NCBI RefSeq assembly: GCF_007197575.1 | Contig: NZ_CP041616.1 | Coordinates: 1 to 64,000 of the forward strand | Source of the DNA: Ornithinimicrobium ciconiae | Lineage (GTDB): Bacteria > Actinomycetota > Actinomycetes > Actinomycetales > Dermatophilaceae | DNA: 64,000 nucleotides | Direction of reading: 5' to 3' | Part shown: one piece after another, positions 16,408 to 25,157 of the stretch | How positions within the stretch are numbered: the stretch's first letter is position 1 | Layout of the letters: the number at the start of each line of letters is the position of its first letter | Position numbers and translations under genes: made by a program | Notes under the pieces: model-generated | The model's input: the letters and a program-made list of their open reading frames with translations, nothing else | The model's database searches: none | What the model was told of the DNA's origin: nothing

Positions 16408-17697
16408 TCAGCCCTTGCTGACGTCGGGCAGGGTGCGGCTGACCACCACACCGGCCAGGCCGAGTATGCCGAGGAAGACCAGCGCGACCTCCTCACCCAG
16501 GAGCGCCAGGCCTCCCGACATGGCGCCGGCCACGAGGAGCATCACGCCCATCGCGGTGTTGGAGACGGCGACATACTCGGTGCGCTGGTCCCCCTCGGCC
16601 ATGTCGACGACGTAGGTCTTGCGGGCCACGCGGACCCCGGTGTGGATCAGGGCAAGCAGCAGATAGGTCACCGGATAGATCCACCAGGAGTCCCGCACGG
16701 CCGGCATCAGCATCAGGAGGAGGAAGGCCGCGATCAGCGCGGAGGCTGCGGCCGCGCCCCAGGTCATCAGGTTCTTGGAGGACCGGTCGGCCAGACGCCC
16801 GAAGATCCGACCGCCGATCAGGCTGGCCAGGCCCTGAGCGATAACGAACGGCCCGAGCCCGGAGAGTCCACCGCCACCAGCCTGCGCCGCGATGGCCACC
16901 ACAAACGGCGGGGCCAGCGCGGAGACCAGCAGCAGTCCGCGGGCGAGCACGAACCGGCGGAAGACCGCGTCGTCGCGAAACAGTCGGACCGACTGGCCGG
17001 CCCAACCCTCCGTCTCCTCAGCGGTGGCCGGCTCCAGGTCAGGCTCGCGGATGCCGGCGAACACGATGAGGGCCAGGACCCACAGCCCCGCGGCGACCGC
17101 GAGGAAGATGGCGAGCACGATCGGGTTCGAGCTGTCCCCGCCCAGCAGCCGAATGCCGAGACCAAGGGTGACCGCCACCGCACCGGAGAGGACGGTCGAC
17201 AGGCCGTTGATCTGGCCGCGCTCACCCTTGGGCACGGTACGGCCCAGGACGTCCTTGCCGGCCAACGAGCACAACGCCCGCGACAACGAGAAGAGTGTCA
17301 GGGCGAGCAGCACTACGACGCCGGCCGCCACGCCTTCCAGCGCGGCGGCGGCAAACGCCATCGTGCCCGCACCCAGGGCCTGGCCGGCGGCACCGAGCAC
17401 CCACAGATAGCGCCGGCGGCGGGTGCGCTCCACCCACGGTGCCAGGGCCGCCTGCGGCAGCATCGACCCGGACTCACGGATCGGCACGAGCAGGGCGATC
17501 AGGCCGGAGGGCACGCCCAGCGCGGTGAACAGCCACGGCAGCACCGTCTTGGCGTTGACCACCTGGTCACCGGTGGCCTGCAGCGCGTTCGCGACGAGCT
17601 GGCGGGTGCCGTTGTAGGCCGTCGCCTGCTGGTCCTCACGTGACTGGTCGTCGCGCTCGGCACGGACCAGTCGTTGATAGACGGCGGTGAGGCTCAT
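16408..17697 (-). CDS. MFS transporter
   Basis: Major facilitator protein of 429 aa with about ten to twelve membrane segments. The first loop contains RESGSMLPQAALAPWVERTR (20 residues), an arrangement seen in a group of uncharacterised MFS carriers, and the second half has IGGRIFGRLADRSSKN as the symmetry-related loop. An open frame extends to 17820, but MSLTAVYQRLVRAERDD at 17697 is the sensible N-terminus because the upstream codons give cysteine-rich non-membrane sequence. Substrate unknown. It stands alone between the HesB-like and Uma2 genes on the same strand. Confidence 0.85.
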   Translation of the reverse strand: MSLTAVYQRLVRAERDDQSREDQQATAYNGTRQLVANALQATGDQVVNAKTVLPWLFTALGVPSGLIALLVPIRESGSMLPQAALAPWVERTRRRRYLWVLGAAGQALGAGTMAFAAAALEGVAAGVVVLLALTLFSLSRALCSLAGKDVLGRTVPKGERGQINGLSTVLSGAVAVTLGLGIRLLGGDSSNPIVLAIFLAVAAGLWVLALIVFAGIREPDLEPATAEETEGWAGQSVRLFRDDAVFRRFVLARGLLLVSALAPPFVVAIAAQAGGGGLSGLGPFVIAQGLASLIGGRIFGRLADRSSKNLMTWGAAAASALIAAFLLLMLMPAVRDSWWIYPVTYLLLALIHTGVRVARKTYVVDMAEGDQRTEYVAVSNTAMGVMLLVAGAMSGGLALLGEEVALVFLGILGLAGVVVSRTLPDVSKG

Positions 17698-17803
17698 CCG
17701 CACATCCTGCACCGCGCAGGCTCTCACGGGCACGCTAGCCCTCACTGACCGGTCGGCTGCCTCACAGCCGAGGAGCTCACCCTCCCGGACAACGCAACAG
17801 GGA

Positions 17804-18355
17804 TTAGCGCGCCAGGTCACCAGGCCGGAAGTTCACCGGGAAGGGCTGCTCGGTCTCGAACAGGTCGTCCCCGGCCACGATCTGACCCGACTCGTAGGTC
17901 CCGTCCACCAGTCGGAACGCCCTGATGGCCGGGTGCAGCGGATCCACGACCCAGTAGTGCTCGACCCCGAACCGTCCCAGCACCTCAGGCTTACGGACGA
18001 GGTCGGTGCCGCGGCTCGACGGCGACAGGATCTCCACCGCGAGGACCGGGGCATCCGTCACCTCTGATCCCTCGACCAGAGAACGGGGCACGACCATGAG
18101 ATCTGGTTGCACGACCGTGCGTTCCCCTGCTCGCAGGTCGAGCGGAGCCGCAAGCACTCGAAGATGCGATGGGACAGCGGATCGCAACACGGCAAAGAGT
18201 TCGCCACTCACCACCTGATGGGCCACGCCAGGACTCGGCGACACGATCAGCTCACCCTCGATGAGCTGGACGGTCATGTCGTCCCGCTGCTCCCGATAGG
18301 CATAGAGGTCCTCGACCGTGTAGATCCCCACCTCGCTGATGCTCATAGTCTCCAT
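17804..18355 (-). CDS. Uma2 family endonuclease-like protein (DUF820)
   Basis: A 183-aa member of the Uma2 family, which has a PD-(D/E)XK nuclease fold. Core residues visible: VQPDLMVV (the PD), APVLAVEILSPSSRGTDLVR (the E of ExLS) and the HYWVVDP strand. Such genes occur in multiple copies in actinobacteria and cyanobacteria, and their biological role is not established. GGGAGGGG lies four bases before the ATG. It is monocistronic as far as can be seen. Confidence 0.88.
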   Translation of the reverse strand: METMSISEVGIYTVEDLYAYREQRDDMTVQLIEGELIVSPSPGVAHQVVSGELFAVLRSAVPSHLRVLAAPLDLRAGERTVVQPDLMVVPRSLVEGSEVTDAPVLAVEILSPSSRGTDLVRKPEVLGRFGVEHYWVVDPLHPAIRAFRLVDGTYESGQIVAGDDLFETEQPFPVNFRPGDLAR

Positions 18356-18444
18356 GGTGCCCCTCCCGATTCATGCCGTCCACCGTGACACGGAACGGCA
18401 CACCGCCTCGGGAGTTGTCCACACGCTCTCCTGGCTGGGCCGGC

Positions 18445-20100
18445 TCACTCCTCGCGCATCGGCACCCGCACGCCACGCTCGGCGGCGACCTCGTCGGCCC
18501 GGTCATAGCCGGCGTCGACGTGGCGGATCACGCCCATGCCGGGGTCGTTGGTCAGCACGCGCTGCAGCTTCTGAGCGGCCAGCTCGGTCCCGTCGGCCAG
18601 CGACACCTGACCGGCGTGCATCGAGCGACCGATGCCCACCCCACCACCGTGGTGCAGCGACACCCATGACGCACCTGAAGACGTGTTGATCAGAGCGTTG
18701 AGCAACGGCCAGTCGGCGATGGCGTCCGAGCCGTCCGCCATACTCTCCGTCTCGCGGTAAGGACTGGCGACCGACCCCGCGTCGAGGTGGTCGCGACCGA
18801 TCACGATCGGCGCCTCCACCTCGCCGCGGGCGACCATGTCGTTGAACTTCAGCCCGGCCTTGTCGCGCTCGCCATATCCCAGCCAGCAGATCCGTGCCGG
18901 CAGTCCCTCGAAGGCGACCTTCTCGCGGGCGCCGCGCAGCCACTTCTGCAGGTGGTCGTTGTCCGGGAACAGGTCCATCACGGCCTTGTCCGTGGCATAG
19001 ATGTCCTTCTCCTCCCCCGACAGCGCGGCCCAGCGGAACGGGCCCTTGCCCTCACAGAACAACGGACGGATGTATGCCGGGACGAACCCTGGGAAGTCGA
19101 AGGCCCGGTCGAAGCCGCCCTTGCGGGCCTCGTCTCGGATGCTGTTGCCGTAGTCGAAGACCTCGGCACCGGCGTCCATAAAGCCGACCATCGCCTCGAC
19201 GTGCTTGGCCATCGAGGCCTGCGCACGGTCGGTGAACTCCTCAGGCTTCTTCTCGGCATACTCGGCCCAGTCCTCGAGTCCGACGCCCTCGGGCAGGTAG
19301 GACAGCGGGTCGTGCGCCGAGGTCTGGTCGGTCACGATGTCGATCGCGACGCCGCGGCGCAGCAGCTCGGGGAAGACCTCGGCCGCGTTGCCGACGACAC
19401 CGATCGAGACCGCCTCGCGAGCTTGCTTCGCTGCTAGAGCCCGCTCGACACCGGCGTCCAGGGAGTCGGCGACCTCGTCGAGGTAGTGGCTCTTGACCCG
19501 TCGGCGCAGCCGCGCCTCGTCGACGTCCACGATGAGGCAGACGCCACCGTTGAGGGTGACGGCCAGCGGCTGCGCCCCGCCCATGCCGCCGCACCCGCCG
19601 GTCAGGGTCAGCGTGCCGGCCAGGGTGTCGTTGAACTTCTTGGCCGCGATCGCCGCGAAGGTCTCATAGGTCCCCTGCAGGATCCCCTGCGTGCCGATGT
19701 AGATCCAGGAGCCGGCGGTCATCTGGCCATACATGGTCAGCCCGAGGTGTTCGAGGCGCCGGAACTCCGGCCAGTTCGCCCAGTCCGGCACCAGGTTGGA
19801 GTTGGCGATCAGCACCCGCGGGGCCCACTCGTGGGTCTGGAAGACCCCGACGGGCCGACCGGACTGGACCAGCATGGTCTCGTCCTCGCGCAGCGTGGTC
19901 AGCGTGCGGACCATCGCGTCGAAGCTCTTCCAGTCACGCGCGGCGCGGCCGGTGCCGCCATAGACGACCAGGTCGTCGGGGCGCTCGGCGACCTCGGGGT
20001 CGAGGTTGTTCATCAGCATCCGCAGGGGGGCCTCGGTGGCCCAGCTGCGGGCGGTCAGGGTGGTGCCGCGTGCTGCGCGGACAGGTCGGGCGCCTTCCAT
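18445..20100 (-). CDS. hutU: Urocanate hydratase
   Basis: Second step of histidine degradation: adds water to urocanate to give imidazolonepropionate, using tightly bound NAD. The 551-aa protein matches the family length. Signatures: [27 protein letters not shown], the NAD site [16 protein letters not shown] and the active-site cysteine region [13 protein letters not shown], then [18 protein letters not shown] and [11 protein letters not shown]. The gene follows hutH on the same strand after 153 bp that hold dispersed repeat units. GGAGAG precedes the ATG. Confidence 0.97.
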   Translation of the reverse strand: MEGARPVRAARGTTLTARSWATEAPLRMLMNNLDPEVAERPDDLVVYGGTGRAARDWKSFDAMVRTLTTLREDETMLVQSGRPVGVFQTHEWAPRVLIANSNLVPDWANWPEFRRLEHLGLTMYGQMTAGSWIYIGTQGILQGTYETFAAIAAKKFNDTLAGTLTLTGGCGGMGGAQPLAVTLNGGVCLIVDVDEARLRRRVKSHYLDEVADSLDAGVERALAAKQAREAVSIGVVGNAAEVFPELLRRGVAIDIVTDQTSAHDPLSYLPEGVGLEDWAEYAEKKPEEFTDRAQASMAKHVEAMVGFMDAGAEVFDYGNSIRDEARKGGFDRAFDFPGFVPAYIRPLFCEGKGPFRWAALSGEEKDIYATDKAVMDLFPDNDHLQKWLRGAREKVAFEGLPARICWLGYGERDKAGLKFNDMVARGEVEAPIVIGRDHLDAGSVASPYRETESMADGSDAIADWPLLNALINTSSGASWVSLHHGGGVGIGRSMHAGQVSLADGTELAAQKLQRVLTNDPGMGVIRHVDAGYDRADEVAAERGVRVPMREE

Positions 20101-20164
20101 GATGCTCTCCTGTGAGTATGTCGTCGGGCGGGTTGTCGGGATCGGTCCGGTGGTGCTGATCGGG

Positions 20165-20253
20165 TGTGCGAGACCGCTGCAAAAAATGCGGGTGCGGCGT
20201 GCAAAACCTCTCTCAAAATGCGGGTCGGGCGTGCGAAACCTTTATATTTTTGG
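20165..20253 (+). repeat. Dispersed AAACCTCTC repeat, locus C
   Basis: Three imperfect units of 32-33 bp between hutH and hutU, each starting GTGCRAGACC or GTGCRAAACC; the middle unit is GTGCAAAACCTCTCTCAAAA and continues TGCGGGTCGGGC. The unit orientation is opposite to the hut genes. The third unit runs to the edge of the hutH stop codon. Confidence 0.6.
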
Positions 20254-21870
20254 TCAGTTCAGAGGGCCGGTGACCGACTCGGCCGCGCGCCGGACGGCGC
20301 CGTCAGCGACCAGGTCGACCACGGTCTCGATCTCGGGGGCCAGGAAGCGGTCCGGGCCGGGGCCGGGGACCGGGTCATAGCCGGTGCCCTCGATCCCCTC
20401 GTCCTCGCCCGGCACGTGGCCGGTGCGCAGCAGCTGCACGACAGCCGCCGTCGCTGGGGCCGGGGTCAGCGGCGCGCGCAGGTCGAGGGCCCGGGCGGCG
20501 GTGAGCACCTCGACGGCGATCACCCGGGTCAGCCCGTCGACGGCCCGGCGCAGCTTTCGGGCACCGGACCAGCCCATCGACACGTGGTCCTCCTGCATGG
20601 CCGAGCTGGGGATCGAGTCGACGCTGGCCGGGTTGGCCAGCCGCTTGAGCTCGGAGACGATCGCGGCCTGGGTGTATTGCGCGATCATGTGCCCGGAGTC
20701 CACGCCCGGGTCGTCGGCCAGGAACGGGTTAAGCCCGTTGTTGCGGGCCACGTCGAGGAAGCGGTCGGTCCGCCGCTCGGAGATGCTGGCCACGTCGGCG
20801 GCGACGATGGCCAGGAAGTCCAGCACGTAGGCGACCGGCGCCCCGTGGAAGTTGCCGTTGGACTCCACCCGCCCGTCCAGGGTCACCACCGGGTTGTCGA
20901 CGGCCGCCGCGAGCTCGTGGCCGGCGACGGTGGCGCAGTGGGCCATCGTGTCGCGGGCGGCGCCGTGCACCTGGGGGCTGCACCGCAGGGAGTAGGCGTC
21001 CTGCACGCGGGTGCAGGCGTCAGGGTCGCGGTGGCTGTCGCGGATCGCGCTGTCCGTCATCATCCTGCGCAGGTTCTCGGCCGACAGGGCCTGCCCAGGG
21101 TGGGGACGCAACGCCTGCAGGTCGGCGGCGAAGACGTCATCGGTGCCGAGCTGGCCCTCCACGCTCATCGCGGCCGCGATGTCGGCGGTGGTCAACAGGG
21201 TGTCGAGGTCGGCGAGCGCGAGCACGAGCTGACCGAGCATCCCGTCGGTGCCGTTGATCAGCGCCAGCCCCTCCTTCTCGGCGAGCTGGACCGGCTCGAT
21301 CCAGGCGGCAGCCAGGGTCTCGCCGGCGTCACGCACGTCACCGGCGGAGTCCCGGACCAGCCCCTCCCCCATGACCGCGAGCGCACAGTGCGCCAGCGGC
21401 GCCAGGTCACCGGAGCAGCCGAGCGAGCCGAACTCGTGCACGACCGGCGTGATGCCTGCATTGAGCAGCGCGGCATAGGCCTGCGCGGTCTCGACGCGGA
21501 CACCGGTGCGCCCCGTGGCCAGCGTCGACAGCCGCAGCAGCATCGTGGCGCGGACCACCTCACGCTCGACCTCGGGGCCGGAGCCGGCGGCGTGGCTGCG
21601 GACCAGGCTGCGCTGCAGCTGGGCCCGCATCTCGGCGGGGATGTGCTTGGTCGCCAGCGCGCCGAAGCCGGTCGAGATGCCGTAGTGCGGGACCGGGTCC
21701 TCGGCCAGTGCCTCGATCACGGCGCGACTGGCGGCGATGCCGTCCACCACCTCCGGCGAGAGCTCCACGCGGGCCCCGTGCCGCGCGACGGCGACGACCT
21801 CCTGCGGAGAGAGGGCTCCGGGCTGGATGGTGACGGTCGACGGCGCGTCAGGCGTAGCGATGCGGCTCAT
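20254..21870 (-). CDS. hutH: Histidine ammonia-lyase
   Basis: First step of histidine degradation: removes ammonia from histidine to form urocanate. The 538-aa protein has the MIO-enzyme layout: YGISTGFGALA near residue 63, the prosthetic-group loop GSLGCSGDLAPLAH with Cys-Ser-Gly at 152-154, the QDAYSLRCSPQVHG motif and the NGNFHG motif. The tripeptide that cyclises to MIO is usually Ala-Ser-Gly; here the first residue is Cys. The frame is open to 21918, but ATG 21870 is preferred because the upstream operator is then 63 bp away, exactly as at the other hut promoter; ATG 21879 is an alternative. Confidence 0.96.
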   Translation of the reverse strand: MSRIATPDAPSTVTIQPGALSPQEVVAVARHGARVELSPEVVDGIAASRAVIEALAEDPVPHYGISTGFGALATKHIPAEMRAQLQRSLVRSHAAGSGPEVEREVVRATMLLRLSTLATGRTGVRVETAQAYAALLNAGITPVVHEFGSLGCSGDLAPLAHCALAVMGEGLVRDSAGDVRDAGETLAAAWIEPVQLAEKEGLALINGTDGMLGQLVLALADLDTLLTTADIAAAMSVEGQLGTDDVFAADLQALRPHPGQALSAENLRRMMTDSAIRDSHRDPDACTRVQDAYSLRCSPQVHGAARDTMAHCATVAGHELAAAVDNPVVTLDGRVESNGNFHGAPVAYVLDFLAIVAADVASISERRTDRFLDVARNNGLNPFLADDPGVDSGHMIAQYTQAAIVSELKRLANPASVDSIPSSAMQEDHVSMGWSGARKLRRAVDGLTRVIAVEVLTAARALDLRAPLTPAPATAAVVQLLRTGHVPGEDEGIEGTGYDPVPGPGPDRFLAPEIETVVDLVADGAVRRAAESVTGPLN

Positions 21871-21923
21871 GTCTGCCATTCCACCGCTTCGCGTGCCCCG
21901 CCGCACCTCGCCACACACCGATG

Positions 21924-21943
21924 CTGTCCCACTAGTGAGACAG
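21924..21943. promoter_or_regulatory. Hut operator, copy 2
   Basis: CTGTCCCACTAGTGAGACAG, a 20-bp palindrome with a single mismatched pair, centred about 63 bp before the hutH start. It shares arms and position with the site at 12006-12025 in front of the M20/HutF/HutI operon. Its distance from the presumed leaderless start suits an activator. Confidence 0.7.
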
Positions 21944-21981
21944 AGACCGACCTCCGTCAGGCTCTCCGACCGCCGGCCGAG

Positions 21982-23217
21982 CTAGCTGGCGCCGTCTGGC
22001 GGTTCCGCACCGCGGAAGACCCACGGGATCACCGCGGCGCAGCCGGCGAAGAGCGCCCCGCTGACCAGGAACGTGATCTCCAGGCTCCACACCGAGGCGA
22101 TCACCCCACCCAGGAGCGCACCGACGGTGAGCCCGACCATCGCCAGCAGCCGGGCCGAGGCGTTAACCCGCCCGCGCAGGCGGTCCGGCACCAGCCGTTG
22201 TCGCAGCGTCGCCACACAGATGCCCCACACGACCGCATGCAGGATGTATGCCGCGAGCAACAGTCCGGCCGACCACGGCGAGGTCGTCAGCCACAGGCCC
22301 ACCATGGTGGCGCTGCCCAGGAGCAGCGCCCCGAGGATCGTGGGCCCATAGCCCACCCGCTCGCGCACCGGTGCCGCCGTGAACGAGCCCACCAGACCGC
22401 CGAGCGCCGACGCCGCCAGGAGCACGCCATACCCCGTGGCGCCCAGCCCCAGGACCTCACGTGCCCACAGCACCAGTACCGAGAACGGCACCATGTAGGC
22501 CAGGTTCGCCACCGCGCCCACGGCCGTAAGACCCCCGAGCAGTCGGTGTCGGCGCAACCACCGCGCTCCCTCGACGGCCTCCGCCACGAGCGAACCCTGC
22601 TGTCCCGCAGTGGCATCCCCTTCAGCGGGCTCCTCACCGCCCAACCTCACTCCACCCGACCTCGGCAGCGCGAGGAAGAACGCGGCGGCGCCGAGGTGCA
22701 GCCCGCCCATCGCATAGACCGGCAGCGCCATCGTGACCGCAAACAGCAGCCCGCCCAGCGGCGGGCCGACGAACTCGTCGGCGATCAGCTGCGCCGCCGA
22801 GATCCGTCCGTTGGCACGGTCCAGCTGGGCGTCCGGCACCAGCGATGGCAGGACCGACAGAGCGGCGTTGTCGGCTGCCGACTCGAGAACCCCGAGGGCG
22901 ACGTAGACGGCATACAGCGCTGTGATCGACTCCACGCCCACCGAGAGCGCCGCAGCGAACCCGACCAGCAGCACGCCGCGCAGCAGGTTGGTGGACCACA
23001 GGATCACGCGACGGTCCCACCGGTCCACCAGGACGCCGACCGGCACCACGGTCAGCAGCCGCACGGCCGAGTAGGCCGCCGGCAGCCCCGCCACCAGAAG
23101 CGGATCCGTCGTGAGGGCGACCGCGAGCAGCGGGATCACCACGAAGGCCAGACCGTCGCTGAGGTTGCCGAGCGCGTTGCCCGCCCACAACCGCGCGAAA
23201 CCACGCCCCAGAGCCAT
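21982..23217 (-). CDS. MFS transporter (DUF894/enterobactin-exporter-like)
   Basis: Major facilitator protein of 411 aa with twelve predicted membrane segments. The N-terminus FARLWAGNALGNLSDGLAFV and the loop GVLVDRWDRRVIL are typical of the MFS_3-type drug or siderophore efflux group. The frame extends to 23649, but the start at 23217 is chosen because earlier codons give no membrane-protein sequence and a TAGCGT hexamer sits seven bases before this ATG (leaderless). It lies upstream of hutH on the same strand, yet hutH has its own operator in the gap, so a role in histidine use is not implied. Confidence 0.88.
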   Translation of the reverse strand: MALGRGFARLWAGNALGNLSDGLAFVVIPLLAVALTTDPLLVAGLPAAYSAVRLLTVVPVGVLVDRWDRRVILWSTNLLRGVLLVGFAAALSVGVESITALYAVYVALGVLESAADNAALSVLPSLVPDAQLDRANGRISAAQLIADEFVGPPLGGLLFAVTMALPVYAMGGLHLGAAAFFLALPRSGGVRLGGEEPAEGDATAGQQGSLVAEAVEGARWLRRHRLLGGLTAVGAVANLAYMVPFSVLVLWAREVLGLGATGYGVLLAASALGGLVGSFTAAPVRERVGYGPTILGALLLGSATMVGLWLTTSPWSAGLLLAAYILHAVVWGICVATLRQRLVPDRLRGRVNASARLLAMVGLTVGALLGGVIASVWSLEITFLVSGALFAGCAAVIPWVFRGAEPPDGAS

Positions 23218-23326
23218 GGCGGTCACGCTACGCGGCGCGCGGAATGCGCCTGACCCACGTGCCCGGTTGGTGGGGTGCCCTGAGCACGGAAGACGTGAGG
23301 CAGACTGGTTGGGAGGAAGGTGGCAG

Positions 23327-23488
23327 ATGACAGTCGATCCAGAAGAGCCGTGGGAGCTGCGTGGCACGCGGGGACCGCAGGCCCGCAAGAGCCCCCGCAC
23401 CCGCACCGGGACGTCCACCCCCGCCCGGGTGGTCCTTGCCCTGCTCCTGGTGGCGGCCCTCGTCATCCCGCTCATCGGTCGGTGGTGA
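23327..23488 (+). CDS. Small single-pass membrane protein
   Basis: A 53-aa protein with a strong ribosome site (GGGAGGAAGG) eight bases before the ATG. The first 33 residues are charged and basic, MTVDPEEPWELRGTRGPQAR and so on, followed by one hydrophobic helix VVLALLLVAALVIPLIG ending at the C-terminus (cytoplasmic N-terminus predicted). No family recognised; small tail-anchored proteins of this form are common next to actinobacterial transporters. Divergent from the MFS gene. Confidence 0.65.
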   Translation: MTVDPEEPWELRGTRGPQARKSPRTRTGTSTPARVVLALLLVAALVIPLIGRW

Positions 23489-23570
23489 CGCTGATCGGTC
23501 GGCGGTGATTGGTCCGTGTGACGGATCGGTCGGCGGTGATCGGTCCACGGTGACACCGGGCGCAGACAGG

Positions 23571-23935
23571 TGAAGGGCCCTTCGGCAGTATGAGTGCCAA
23601 AGGGCCCTTCGGGGTGACAGGTCCAAGGGTGACGTTCCTGTCGATCCAATCGGCGACCGTGACCCCACCGGCACCGTCACCAGTGCTGGCGCGACGAGCG
23701 AACCCGTCGTGTGGATCACCTTTTCCGGTGGATCCCGCCGCCCCTTGCGGAGTGGCGTAGGACATTTCTACGTCACCTCCACCAGGAAGGCAAGGGGTAT
23801 CGGGAAACTTTTTCAAAGAATTCGTGAGTCCACAAGTTTACACACAGATATCGGGCTTTGTCCACCGATTTAGAGCCATGGTCCACCGCTTATCCACAGG
23901 CATTGTGGATAAGCGGGACGTTCGGACATCCACAC
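23571..23935 (+). repeat. Diverged direct repeat, copy 1
   Basis: Opens with AAGGGCCCTTCGGCAGTATG and its mirror, then CAAGGGTGACG, a CTGGCGCGA block, CCTTGCGG..GGCGT, ACATTT and an AT-richer end containing TTTACACACAGAT and TTGTCCACC. The same landmarks occur in the same order in the copy at 23939. Confidence 0.55.
23886..23916. promoter_or_regulatory. Dyad of two DnaA-box-like sequences
   Basis: Perfect 13-bp inverted repeat, CCGCTTATCCACA and TGTGGATAAGCGG, around five bases. Each arm contains TTATCCACA, the classical DnaA box. Another box-like TTGTCCACC lies at 23858-23866, and the second repeat copy has TTATCCACC (24223) and CTATCCACA (24256). DnaA binding is inferred only from the motif. 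Confidence 0.5.
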
Positions 23936-23938
23936 AGA

Positions 23939-24270
23939 TGAAGGGCCCTTCGGCAGTATGAGTGCCGAAGGGCCCTTCGGGTGACGGGACAAGGGTGACG
24001 CTCCCGTCGACAGGCCGGTCTCTGTGTTCCCACCAGCGGTGTCACCTCAGCTGGCGCGAGGGGCGGGCCCCTCGGATGGATCCAGTGTTCCGGTCCGTCC
24101 GCCCTCCCTTGCGGGATGGCGTGAACACATTTTTAGCCGCCCGACGCGCGAAACGCAAGAGATGCACCGAAATTGACTCAAGATTTCTTGGAAGGGGCCA
24201 GTTTCTGCACAGATTCGCGACGTTATCCACCGTGTTACCGCACAGCATCCACAGCCTATCCACAGGCACC
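23939..24270 (+). repeat. Diverged direct repeat, copy 2
   Basis: Starts with a perfect 15-bp hairpin (23941-23955 with 23963-23977, loop GTATGAG) and follows the same landmark order as copy 1. It ends about 70 bp before the iclR promoter. The two copies differ at many positions, so the duplication is old. Confidence 0.55.
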
Positions 24271-24327
24271 GGTGTCGCCCGGGCGAGCACCACGGTCCGG
24301 CACGTGTCGCGTCTGTGTGCGCCACGG

Positions 24328-24366
24328 CATACTGACGCCGTGACCCGACCCCCGACACCACGCTGA
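24328..24366 (+). promoter_or_regulatory. iclR promoter with a leaderless eight-codon upstream ORF
   Basis: A CATACT hexamer (24328-24333) lies six bases before a GTG at 24340, the spacing seen at other leaderless starts here. That GTG opens an eight-codon ORF (VTRPPTPR, stop at 24366), and the iclR GTG follows two bases after the stop without a Shine-Dalgarno site. Reinitiation or attenuation is possible. Confidence 0.4.
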
Positions 24367-24368
24367 CC

Positions 24369-25148
24369 GTGTCGTCCGCACCCTCTGTCGGACACGCCCT
24401 GGCCGTGCTCAAGCTCCTCGCCCGGCATGCTGGCCCCCTCCCGGCCGCCTCGATCGCGCGCGAGCTCGGTCTGGCCCGCTCCACGACCTACCGGCTGCTG
24501 GACGCGATGGCAGCCCAGGGGTTCGTCGTGCACCTGCCCGAGGAGCGGCGCTACGGCCTCGGGGTCGCGGCCTTCGAGCTCGGGTCGGCCTACTCCCGGC
24601 AGGAGCCCATGCAGCGGCTGGCCCGGCCGTTGCTGACCCGGCTGGCAGACCGCACCGGGCACAACGCCCACCTCGTGGTGCTGCACGGTCGCGACGTGCT
24701 CTACGTCATCGAGGAGCGGGTGGTCGGCCGCCCCTCCCTGGTCACCGACGTCGGCGTCCGCCTGCCGGCGACCCTGACCGCCAGCGGGCTGGCGATTCTG
24801 GCAGCACTGCCACCGGCACAGGTCCGTGCCCTCTTTCCCTCCGCGGACGCTTTTGTCCAGCGGCACGGGAGTGGCCCCACCTCGCTGAGCAGGCTGCGGC
24901 GGCTGCTCGTCGACGTCCGCGCCCAGGGTTTCGCCGCCGAGACGGACTCAGTCACCTCCGGCCTGGCCTCGGTCGCCTCAGCCGCGCTGGACCACAACGG
25001 TCACCCGGTGGCCGGGATCGCGGTGACCTTTCCCGTGGACGAGGTGGACGCCTCCGCGCGCGCGGCGCTGGTCGATGCGACCCGGTGGTGTGCGGACGAG
25101 CTCACCCGGCGGCTGGGCGGCAGCCCCGTCGCACCCCGCCAGCCGTAG
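24369..25148 (+). CDS. IclR family regulator, candidate controller of the hut genes
   Basis: Regulator of 259 aa. The N-terminal winged helix (about 5-65) reads VGHALAVLKLLARHAGPLPA, then IARELGLARSTTYRLLDAMA; the C-terminal effector domain has GHNAHLVVLHGRDVLYVIEE and the ASGLAILAALP block. In corynebacteria an IclR-type protein, HutR, activates histidine degradation, and this gene is 2.4 kb from hutH. Two matching operators lie before hutH and the M20 operon, so the same job is proposed here; this is inference. No Shine-Dalgarno site is visible. Its TAG stop forms the start of a -10 hexamer for the next gene. Confidence 0.85.
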   Translation: MSSAPSVGHALAVLKLLARHAGPLPAASIARELGLARSTTYRLLDAMAAQGFVVHLPEERRYGLGVAAFELGSAYSRQEPMQRLARPLLTRLADRTGHNAHLVVLHGRDVLYVIEERVVGRPSLVTDVGVRLPATLTASGLAILAALPPAQVRALFPSADAFVQRHGSGPTSLSRLRRLLVDVRAQGFAAETDSVTSGLASVASAALDHNGHPVAGIAVTFPVDEVDASARAALVDATRWCADELTRRLGGSPVAPRQP

Positions 25149-25151
25149 CAT
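25146..25151 (+). promoter_or_regulatory. -10 element overlapping the iclR stop codon
   Basis: TAGCAT, six bases before the decarboxylase ATG; its first three bases are the TAG stop of iclR. No Shine-Dalgarno is present, so a leaderless start is likely. Confidence 0.55.
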
Positions 25152-25157
25152 CACGTC

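Larger units (their letters stand above)
23489..24339. other. Gene-free block with repeats and DnaA-box-like sites
   Basis: No convincing gene. It begins with four copies of a GATCGGTCGGCGGTGA-like unit (about 23474-23550), then holds two diverged direct copies of an element of roughly 330-350 bp (23571-23935 and 23939-24270). Each copy starts with an AAGGGCCCTT hairpin and ends in AT-richer sequence with TTATCCACA-like boxes. GC is lower than in the surrounding genes. Confidence 0.6.

Noticed and set aside
20164..23253. 1,029-codon plus-strand open frame over hutH and the MFS gene
   Set aside because: Low-complexity, Arg/Gly/His/Gln-rich shadow of two clear minus-strand genes in GC-rich DNA.
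23472..23816. 114-codon minus-strand frame in the gene-free block
   Set aside because: Its sequence is produced by the repeat hairpin and tandem units, and the second repeat copy does not keep the frame.
23858..24264. Chromosomal origin of replication from the DnaA-box-like cluster
   Set aside because: No dnaA, dnaN, rpmH or gyrase genes are near and too few boxes are present; kept only as a possible DnaA-binding or titration site.
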